Origin: Planococcus citri
Lineage: Eukaryota > Arthropoda > Insecta > Hemiptera > Pseudococcidae
DNA length: 64,000 bases
Assembly: GCF_950023065.1 (NCBI RefSeq)
Contig: NC_088679.1
Span: 49,290,001 to 49,354,000 of the forward strand
Reading direction: 5' to 3'
Translations under genes and position numbers: made by a program
Shown: piece by piece, positions 12,516 to 20,483 of the stretch
How positions within the stretch are numbered: the stretch's first letter is position 1
Layout: every line of letters begins with the position of its first letter
The notes under the pieces: generated by a model
What the model was told of the DNA's origin: nothing
Databases searched by the model: none
What the model saw: the letters and a program-made list of their open reading frames with translations, nothing else

Positions 12516-12841
12516 TGAAAAAATTTATCTTCGAAAAATTTGAGCATTATTTTTTCTAAAAAATTGTTCAAAAAATAAACCATCGAATCCAGTATTAAAA
12601 TAAAAAATAAATGCGACTCGTCAGCCGCTACTACGAATCAAAATAAAATAAAAATAAAATCCACGAACTCTCAGTTGTATTTTTTTAAAAAATAAAATTA
12701 CAAAAAATCTTCAAAATACCTAAAACAACAGTAAAATCTTCATCACCAGCGCGAGTATTTCCTCAGGGTATTAAACTTCGTAATCGAATTGCTCCACCAC
12801 CAATTCCAAAAGTAACCAAACCTAGAAAAAGAAAGATCAAA
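12516..12841 (+). other. 5' leader of the retrotransposon
   Basis: 326 bp between the primer-binding site and gag, A/T-rich with runs of aaaataaaataaaa. It probably contains packaging and dimerisation signals, but none can be named from sequence. Confidence 0.5.
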
Positions 12842-14131
12842 ATGATTACTCAAGAAAATCTCAACGAATTAGAAAATAAATTACAAAATGACTTAGGTCT
12901 CGCAAAATCCGAATTAAAAAACGATATAAAATCCGAATTAAAAGAAGAATTAAAAAATCTGGTAAAAGAAGAACTTAAAGAAGCGCTAAAAGAAGAAATA
13001 AAAACCGAAATAGTTGCCCTTCTGAATGCAGACGTGAAAAAAGATATTAAAATTTATTTCGATCAATTAAAATTGAATATGGAAGATAGCCTGGATAAAA
13101 TTGAATCAGATGCACACGACAAATTTATGGGCATAGTCGATGCAAACGTTAAAACAATTGTTGAAGGAGCGAAGATGGCTTTAAATAATACGATGAAGAA
13201 CGTACAAGTGGCTACAGTTCCAGCTAGCGGATCAGATAAAATTTTCATCGATTTATTCTACAAAAATGTGTCTAATTTTGAGCAAAAAAATAGATTTTTC
13301 CCACACAAATTTTTGGCTCAATTTACAACACCGGCGGTAACTCAAAATATCGATCCAGATAATCGAAGAATGCTGCTAGCTTCGTGTGTGAAAATCGAAT
13401 CAACTGCCTGGAACGAAAAAGTCCAAAAAGCCAAGACTTTTGAAGAATTACAAGAATACTTCTTAGATATTTTTTGGGACGATAATGTGAAAAGTGCAGC
13501 TGTAGTGGCTTTTGAAAAAGAAATCCCAAGACACATTACAAAAATTATCGATTTCATCGAATACATCTCTAATTGGTACGACACCTTGTTAAAAACCGAT
13601 ACCAGAGAAAAATTGATTATCTCCAAGGTGTATAAAAAATTCCCTAAGTGCATTAAACAGCAAACCAATAGCGAAGGACTGACCAATAAAGACTCAATTA
13701 TGGCTAAGTTAGAGACTGTCAAAAACATGGACACGGACGACATGACCATAACTTGGGACGAAGAAGAAGACCAGTCAAAAATAAATATTAATTACCGATA
13801 CCACGATAGGGAGAATTATCGACGAAACAATTACGAAAGAAGAGATTATCGTCGAGAAGAACCGCATAACAGAGACTGTAGATACCAAGACAATAGGGAA
13901 GACAGAAGTAAAAATTATGAAGATAGAAGTAAAAACTATGAACAAAAAGAAGATAGGCAGCAGAATCACGAAGAGGAAAGGAACCCAAGATACCAAGGGA
14001 GAAACTATGATCCAAATTATCGCTGGAACCGCAACAGATACTACGATCAAAGAAATCATCAAGGAAACCCCCCGCCACCCCGAGATGAAAAGTCAGAGGG
14101 GCAGAAAACTGACCCAAAAAATGCCAAGTGA
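12842..14131 (+). CDS. gag: retrotransposon Gag polyprotein
   Basis: 429 residues. The N-terminal ~85 residues are a highly charged, Lys/Glu-rich helical region of repeating xLKEELK heptad-like blocks (probable coiled coil). The middle (about 110-320) is the likely capsid region, with FIDLFYKNVSNFEQ and several aromatic helices. The C-terminal ~110 residues are Arg/Asn/Tyr/Gln-rich (NYRRNN, DYRREE, RSKNYEDRSKNYE) and would bind RNA. No CCHC zinc knuckle is present, although most Gypsy Gags have one or more. It forms the virus-like particle in the cytoplasm. The ORF ends with TGA at 14129-14131; the Pol frame opens 19 bases before, at a slippery heptamer. Confidence 0.9.
   Translation: MITQENLNELENKLQNDLGLAKSELKNDIKSELKEELKNLVKEELKEALKEEIKTEIVALLNADVKKDIKIYFDQLKLNMEDSLDKIESDAHDKFMGIVDANVKTIVEGAKMALNNTMKNVQVATVPASGSDKIFIDLFYKNVSNFEQKNRFFPHKFLAQFTTPAVTQNIDPDNRRMLLASCVKIESTAWNEKVQKAKTFEELQEYFLDIFWDDNVKSAAVVAFEKEIPRHITKIIDFIEYISNWYDTLLKTDTREKLIISKVYKKFPKCIKQQTNSEGLTNKDSIMAKLETVKNMDTDDMTITWDEEEDQSKININYRYHDRENYRRNNYERRDYRREEPHNRDCRYQDNREDRSKNYEDRSKNYEQKEDRQQNHEEERNPRYQGRNYDPNYRWNRNRYYDQRNHQGNPPPPRDEKSEGQKTDPKNAK
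14113..14119 (+). promoter_or_regulatory. candidate -1 ribosomal frameshift heptamer
   Basis: CCCAAAA read C.CCA.AAA in the gag frame fits the X.XXY.YYZ rule for -1 slippage. The pol frame is closed by TGA at 14110-14112, immediately upstream of the heptamer, and open from 14113 onward. Slippage here is therefore almost the earliest point that can join gag to pol, and the gag stop follows at 14129. Six A in a row (14116-14121) would aid slipping. Reinitiation at the pol ATG 14134 is the alternative. Confidence 0.6.
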
Positions 14132-17100
14132 CGATGTGTGCAGAAATATCTGCAACGAGGGGGGAAATCCGGACTATCAAAATCGATAAAAAAATTTATG
14201 ACATATTGGGAGAAGGCCTAGTAAATGGGCGTTTATATAACAATCGATCGATCACCGAACACTACGACCAAATCAAGAAAATACCGGAATTTAGAGAAAA
14301 TGTAATTTTGTCAATTGGAGAAAATGAGCTCAATGAACGTGACATTGATTTTCACTTTGTTGAGTTTTATCTTCGAAAAACGATTGAATACATAAAAGAA
14401 AAAGGAGCAAAACAAATTTGTGTAATTTTCCCGATCCTCCTGCCCTATGTACGAGGTCGAAAAAATGCAAAAAGCCTCCGAAGATATTTAACTTTCATCG
14501 AAATTTATAAAAAAATTACAAAAATGACAAATACAAATTTAATCACCCGAATTGCTGATTTATTCATCGACAAAACGAAGTATAGGCAAATTTTAACAGA
14601 CAGAGGGAACGTTCGAGTCCATTGTGATCGTTTCCAACGATACCACAAGACTAGAAAACCCCCAGTAATCCCTAGTTTCCATAAAACCGCTCTCCGAATG
14701 CTTACAAGCGCAGTTCAACGACTAAATTCAGGAGATACCGGCCGTTGGATATTTGAGGAGGTTTATGAATTGAAAAAGTCTGCAAAAAACAACAACAAAA
14801 ACAGAACATCGAAAAAACAAAACAATTTTTCACCTACTTCTACTCGATACATAGAAAATCGGTTCGACACAAACGATAAGCAAGATCCAAAAACCCTACC
14901 TACGACAAATTTAGACACGCATACCAACCCAAAATTGCGCAAAATAAAATGGAAAACTGCCTGGATGGAGAAAAAAAGAGAAGAAATCGCCAGCAATAAA
15001 TCCAGCTTGGCAAATTCCAAAAATCGAATAAAAAGTAGTATCGACGAAAAAGATAAGCAAATCGCGAGCGATCGAGATACGATAAAAGTGGCGATGCAGA
15101 TCGATAACAAAGGCTTGAAAAACGATAAAATTAAGTGCATCGATAAAATTGACCCAAAGGCCACTGACTTTTGGTCAAATTGGTACGCGAAATTACGAAT
15201 ATACGAACAACAAGCAAAGCAAAACAGGGATGCAAAAGTACAAGCGAAAAATAATAAAAATAACAACGAAAATTTTTACAAAAATAGTATACCATCCAGC
15301 AGTAATGCCTTTGAATCTGCAAAACCAAATTTCTCCTTCGCTGATTGGATGAATTCACTCGATCCGCACCTGAAAAAAGAAGAAAAGCCTATAGCAAAAC
15401 ATCAAGAAATAGGTAGGAACGATAAAATAAATGTCTCACCTCCGGAAATTAAGCAAATCTTCGCCATCGAGTACCCAGCAAAACGTTGGCCAAAAATTGA
15501 AGTAAAAAAAGATGTCCATCCAGTAATACCACTGCCGCCACCTGTAAAAGAAAAAAATACATCTTGCATTAATTTCGGGATTGAAAAAGAAGATTACTAT
15601 GGACTATTGGATAGTGGTGCAGAAATTAATCTAATAAGTGAAAGATTATTGAAAAAAATTGAACGTAGACATAAAAATTCAGTCACCTACGCAACACCAA
15701 AAAATAAAATTATCGTTCGAGTCGCCAATGGGATGAGCGAAGGTACCCTCCCATACATTGTAAAAATAAAAATGAAATTTGGAAAAGTAGACATGGAGAT
15801 TCCATTTTACATTGTTCGAAGATTACCTTGTGGATTTTTGGTAGGAAGAGAAACTATAATGGAGGAGTATATCGATCTGCAGTTCAGAAAACAGCGAGCA
15901 AAATGTACAAAAATTCCTGGTCAAAAAGAATATGTGAATTTCCTAAAAGACAACCTCCATTTTATTCACCATGTACGTGTTTGTAAAATTGAAACTGTAA
16001 TTCAAGAATTAAATGTATTTTATAATAAAACTTTTGAAGATAAATCCATCGATGAAAATTTTTCAATTATTTTAAATAACCTACGAAAAACAAATTTAGA
16101 ACCAGAGCAACAATGGAAAGTTATCGACGAAATAATTCCATTTAAACATCTTTGGCGAAGTCAAATTGGGCAGTACAATGGCAAACAATACAAATTCGAA
16201 TTTTCTATCGATCCTGATGCTGAAGAATGGGTAGCTAGGAATTACAAACCTAGTCAACACCAAAAAGAACAACTCGATAAAGAATTTCAAAAATTAATTA
16301 AACTTGGACATGTCAGACCATCAGAGTCCAAATATTTGAATAATATGCTGGCCAGAGAAAAATCAGATGGAAGCCTACGTATATGTTTAGACCCCCCACA
16401 TTTAAATAAAATTTTAATAGACGACCAAGAAGAAGCCTCCACTATGGAACGAATTGTACACGATAATCATGGAGTGCAATGGGTATCTGTTTTTGATTTT
16501 GCAGCAGGATACCACCAAATGCTTTTACACCCTGATTTTTGGAAGTATACCGCTTTCAAATATGAAGGACGTGTCTACGAATGGACTGTAATGCCCTTTG
16601 GGGTCAAAACAGCAGCAGCCTGCTTCATACGTATGTTAAGGACAGCTATTCAAGATATCTTGGGGCTAGATATATACGTCGACGATGCTAAAATAAAAAG
16701 TAAAACCTTCGAAGATCACTTAAAATCAATAGTACAATTTTTGGAACAAATAGACAAAGCAGGATTGACCCTAAATGCAAAGAAAACGAAATTATTTCAA
16801 ACAAAAATTGACCATTTAGGTCACGTATTAAATAAAAATAAAATTGGAAAACAACAAGATAAATTAAAAAAATTGGAAAAATTCAAAAACAAACACTGGC
16901 AGAAGAAGAAAAATGGAGTCGTATTGAAAAATGTTCGACAGGTACAGCAGTTGATAGGGTTGACCATCCTATATTCCAAATTCATCAAAAATTTCCAAAC
17001 AATTATTCGACCACTTACAAAATTATTGCTCGATGGAGGAAAAAATTTCGAATGGACTCAAGAACACATCGACACATTTAATATTTTATACGAAGAATAT

Positions 17101-20055
17101 TGTAAAGAATTTGAATTGGTGTCTCCAGACCCCAAGAGAGAATTTTTCATCGAAATTACCAGTGACATGGATACTGTAAATGGTGTAATTTATCAACAAG
17201 ACGACGACAAAAACGACAATGTAATTTTATTTATAAGTGCAACACTTAAAAAACATCAAAAAAATTACACCTACATCGAAAAAAGGGTTTTAGCCCTAGT
17301 TACAGTATTGAAAAAAGCCCAAATGTGGTTAATTGGCAAAAAATTAATGGTTCCAGAATCGATAAAAACTCCTATCGCTAAGTTGCGAGATGTAGCTCAA
17401 ATCCATTTGAAAGCAGCGTATTGGATTACAATTTTAAATTCGTTCAACATTTTTTACGAAATAAAAAAAGATAAAAAGAAATATTTTGAAGCTATGCCCC
17501 CCGAAATTAAAATGGATGTAAATTTCATCGAACACAAACAATTTACAAGAAAAGACCCAAGTGAGCAATTGACAAATGCAATTTTAAATATGGAAACGAT
17601 GCAAGACAAAGATGACCAGCTTAGAAAAATAAAAAGAATGATTGTATATAAAGAAGTCGACGAAAAAACAAAATTAAGAGGACCAAAAGCAATAGAGAAA
17701 AAAATGGCAAATTTAAAATCAAGATACATCGTAGAAAATGGAATTTTGTACAGAAAATTAAAAAATTTAAATTTAATTAGGCTTCCTGATGACCTACTCT
17801 TCGAAATTACTACTTACCTACACGAATTTTATGGACATCTTGGGGCAAAGAGGCTTGAAACAATATTCAATCGAACATACTATTATCCAAATTCTGCGAA
17901 ACATATTCAAAATATCACGAATGCCTGTATTTTGTGTAAGCAAAACAAGGTATATGGGTACAAAAAACATCCTACCTATAATAAAATAACTGCGAAGGAA
18001 ATAGGTCAATTGGTGACCATGGACATTTTTGGGCCCCTGCCTAGTAAAGAAAATGGTCCAAAGTCCATCATCGTTGGAAAAGAAATTTTTTCTCATTACA
18101 CCTGGTTCCATATAGCCGACGATTCGACGACCCAACGATGTGTAGACCTACTTATGCGTATCAAAGCAGATTTGGAGAAATGGGGACATAAATTGGAGAC
18201 CATAACAACCGATAATGGGCCCCAATTCGGTTCGGACGAATGGAAAACTGCCTGTAAAAAATATGGAGTTCGAGCAACTCATATTGCACCATATAATGCT
18301 CCTGCAAATTCGTGTGAAAGGACAATGAGAGAGCTAGGTACCCTGCTACGCCTAGCATTAAACCATCCAGAAAAAGAAGGTACCTACACCCATGAAGGTT
18401 GGCACCAATACGTGGCTGATGCCGAACGAGCAATGAATAATCGACCAACAGAGTTCAAATTCTCACCGAACGAAATTATGGGCCTCAAAAACGATGAGCC
18501 TCCATCAGCTCTCTTTCCTATAAACGAAATAAATATCGACGAAGAATTAATAAAAATAAAAAACAAATTAATTAAAGACAAAGATTACATCACTTTGGAA
18601 GAGGCCCAGAAGTCAGAAATAAACCATAAAGATCTATTGCTCGATAAGGAGTTGGTAACCGTGTATGTGGATGGGGCATGCACCAGAAATGGTGAAGATG
18701 ATGCTGTAGCAGGAATTGGAATAATTCTACGACCTTATGGAAAAAAGAATATTAGTCAAAAATTAAAAAATATGCCTAAATATACGAACAATATTGCTGA
18801 GTTGGTGGCAATTCAAGAAACAATGAGATTAATTTTGGAAAAAACAAAATATCGTCGACTCGAAATATACACAGACTCTAAATACGCCATCGAAACGATA
18901 AGTAGGGTCCAAAAGTACAAAGAAAAGAACTGGAAAGTGGCTGGAAAAGAAATAGCCAACAGAGACCTACTTGAAATGATATACCTACTTAAAAAAGAAT
19001 TCGAAGAAATTGAAATCAAATACGTCGAGGGGCATGGCTATGATTATGCAAATTTCCTAGCAGACAGATTAGCCAAGGCGGCTGTGTACGACGATGAATT
19101 GGTCGATATATTAGTTGAAGAGCCTGAGGAAAAAATGGAAAAAATTAACAAATTTATTCGATTAAAAAATTTTGAAAAAATTGTTCACGACGAAAAAGAA
19201 TTTAATAAAAATGATGATCCAGAAAAAAGAGTCCAAATCGGGGACCTAGTCATGCTGCAAAATCACAATCAATCATCTGGACCAAAATATTTAAATAAAA
19301 AACTATTTCCAAAAAGAAAAGGTCCCTATATAATAACGAAGCAAATTGAGACCAACTGCTACCGACTAGCAGACTACAAGAATTTGAACTCGGATGATAA
19401 GCCTATATCAAACATTAGGCAAATGACACCCTACCTATCTAAAGAACAGCTAAGAATTTTGCAAGACGAAGCTAGGTACAAATCCCCATGGGACGATCGA
19501 CCATTCCACGAACGTATCACAGCCCAAAAGGCAATTTTAGACGAGAAAAAAAGAAAAGGCGACGAAGAGGCAGTATACAAAATGCTAGAAAATGAAGAAA
19601 GAAGATTAAAAGAGATAAGCGAAAGATATAGCGAATTGGAAAATCAAGAAATAAAACAGAGACAAGAATTTTTAAAAACTGGCAAATTTACAAAAAAATT
19701 ACCTACGAAACAGGGCGATGAATGGCTCCAAGACCAACTAAATAGGTTAAGGGAGTCAAGAAAATTAGTCAGAAAGCAGAGACAGCAAGAAAAAGCCAAA
19801 ATTTTGCAAGAAAATAAAAAGAAAAAAATTTCCAAACAAGTTCAAATGGTATGCATTGCCCTACACATAAAATCTATCGATAAAATGCACCAATTCCAAC
19901 TCGTAGCAGACAAAATAGGCGAAGAAAAATTATCTGACATTGCCTTCGGGGTAATAGCATCGTCGGAAAAACCAACCAGCGACTTGCTACGTAAAATCGA
20001 AGAGCAAGAGCTCACCAGCGAAGATTACCATAAAATATTCCTTTCAATTGCCTAA
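14113..20055 (+). CDS. pol: retrotransposon Pol (PR-RT-RNH*-IN core-RNase H-GPY/F)
   Basis: The frame is open from 14113; the first ATG is at 14134. Codons are numbered from 14128 (1975 codons). About 1-225: globular region with LGEGLVNG, ILSIGENELNER and a late RGNVRVH, SGNH-like (see findings). About 225-475: basic low-complexity linker. Aspartic protease with LLDSGAE, Asp495. RT with Asp790 and YVDD, Asp852-853. First RNase H-like region about 1000-1080, decayed. Integrase zinc finger HEFYGH...CILC, then core Asp1299, Asp1362, Glu1397. Complete RNase HI about 1508-1655 with Asp1515, Glu1558, Asp1583, His1636, Asp1646. GPY module with GPY at 1732-1734 and NCYRLAD. A charged coiled-coil tail runs to 1975. 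It copies and integrates the element in cytoplasmic particles and the nucleus. No internal stop was found. Confidence 0.93.
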   Translation, partial: PKKCQVTMCAEISATRGEIRTIKIDKKIYDILGEGLVNGRLYNNRSITEHYDQIKKIPEFRENVILSIGENELNERDIDFHFVEFYLRKTIEYIKEKGAKQICVIFPILLPYVRGRKNAKSLRRYLTFIEIYKKITKMTNTNLITRIADLFIDKTKYRQILTDRGNVRVHCDRFQRYHKTRKPPVIPSFHKTALRMLTSAVQRLNSGDTGRWIFEEVYELKKSAKNNNKNRTSKKQNNFSPTSTRYIENRFDTNDKQDPKTLPTTNLDTHTNPKLRKIKWKTAWMEKKREEIASNKSSLANSKNRIKSSIDEKDKQIASDRDTIKVAMQIDNKGLKNDKIKCIDKIDPKATDFWSNWYAKLRIYEQQAKQNRDAKVQAKNNKNNNENFYKNSIPSSSNAFESAKPNFSFADWMNSLDPHLKKEEKPIAKHQEIGRNDKINVSPPEIKQIFAIEYPAKRWPKIEVKKDVHPVIPLPPPVKEKNTSCINFGIEKEDYYGLLDSGAEINLISERLLKKIERRHKNSVTYATPKNKIIVRVANGMSEGTLPYIVKIKMKFGKVDMEIPFYIVRRLPCGFLVGRETIMEEYIDLQFRKQRAKCTKIPGQKEYVNFLKDNLHFIHHVRVCKIETVIQELNVFYNKTFEDKSIDENFSIILNNLRKTNLEPEQQWKVIDEIIPFKHLWRSQIGQYNGKQYKFEFSIDPDAEEWVARNYKPSQHQKEQLDKEFQKLIKLGHVRPSESKYLNNMLAREKSDGSLRICLDPPHLNKILIDDQEEASTMERIVHDNHGVQWVSVFDFAAGYHQMLLHPDFWKYTAFKYEGRVYEWTVMPFGVKTAAACFIRMLRTAIQDILGLDIYVDDAKIKSKTFEDHLKSIVQFLEQIDKAGLTLNAKKTKLFQTKIDHLGHVLNKNKIGKQQDKLKKLEKFKNKHWQKKKNGVVLKNVRQVQQLIGLTILYSKFIKNFQTIIRPLTKLLLDGGKNFEWTQEHIDTFNILYEEYCKEFELVSPDPKREFFIEITSDMDTVNGVIYQQDDDKNDNVILFISATLKKHQKNYTYIEKRVLALVTVLKKAQMWLIGKKLMVPESIKTPIAKLRDVAQIHLKAAYWITILNSFNIFYEIKKDKKKYFEAMPPEIKMDVNFIEHKQFTRKDPSEQLTNAILNMETMQDKDDQLRKIKRMIVYKEVDEKTKLRGPKAIEKKMANLKSRYIVENGILYRKLKNLNLIRLPDDLLFEITTYLHEFYGHLGAKRLETIFNRTYYYPNSAKHIQNITNACILCKQNKVYGYKKHPTYNKITAKEIGQLVTMDIFGPLPSKENGPKSIIVGKEIFSHYTWFHIADDSTTQRCVDLLMRIKADLEKWGHKLETITTDNGPQFGSDEWKTACKKYGVRATHIAPYNAPANSCERTMRELGTLLRLALNHPEKEGTYTHEGWHQYVADAERAMNNRPTEFKFSPNEIMGLKNDEPPSALFPINEINIDEELIKIKNKLIKDKDYITLEEAQKSEINHKDLLLDKELVTVYVDGACTRNGEDDAVAGIGIILRPYGKKNISQKLKNMPKYTNNIAELVAIQETMRLILEKTKYRRLEIYTDSKYAIETISRVQKYKEKNWKVAGKEIANRDLLEMIYLLKKEFEEIEIKYVEGHGYDYANFLADRLAKAAVYDDELVDILVEEPEEKMEKINKFIRLKNFEKIVHDEKEFNKNDDPEKRVQIGDLVMLQNHNQSSGPKYLNKKLFPKRKGPYIITKQIETNCYRLADYKNLNSDDKPISNIRQMTPYLSKEQLRILQDEARYKSPWDDRPFHERITAQKAILDEKKRKGDEEAVYKMLENEERRLKEISERYSELENQEIKQRQEFLKTGKFTKKLPTKQGDEWLQDQLNRLRESRKLVRKQRQQEKAKILQENKKKKISKQVQMVCIALHIKSIDKMHQFQLVADKIGEEKLSDIAFGVIASSEKPTSDLLRKIEEQELTSEDYHKIFLSIA

Positions 20056-20483
20056 AAATATCGTTGAAATAATTGATAGCGAAGGTAGAAATAAATTAGA
20101 CAAAAGAAAAACGCTACAGAAATGAACCAGATAGGTACCTAGCTATCGAAACTTTCCCCCATCAACGACCTACTCGAACAATAACCGAGCAAACGAACGA
20201 GGCACGTCTGATATCGAGATGCGGCAACGCATCATTTGTTTAACGTTTCTCGGTTGTGTACGGTCGTACTACCTCCTAGCGTGCATAGCATCGTGTAGCA
20301 GAGTGCTTCAGTTTTGGAAATTTTTTTTTGTTTTTTTTGTAAGAAAATATATCTCCGAATTAATTTCGACATCGCCGTATAAATTTCTTGTTCGAAATAA
20401 ACTGCTGTTTTGTGTTACCTGCTTCGAAATAAACCGTCGAATCTTCGAAATATCATACCTATCTTCGAAATATTCGTGAAAGC
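20056..20483 (+). other. pol-ORF3 spacer
   Basis: 428 bp with no convincing ORF. An 86-codon frame at 20219-20479 is T-rich and looks accidental. The spacer probably supplies the leader or splice acceptor for a subgenomic ORF3 mRNA, but no acceptor stands out; the T run at 20320-20340 is a possible polypyrimidine tract. Confidence 0.45.

Noticed and set aside
14763..15266. 167-aa Phe/Leu/Ser-rich minus-strand ORF
   Set aside because: Antisense shadow of pol; same T-rich composition effect, with no motif.
20219..20479. 86-aa ORF between pol and ORF3
   Set aside because: T-rich, Cys/Phe-heavy, with no motif; more likely the leader of ORF3.
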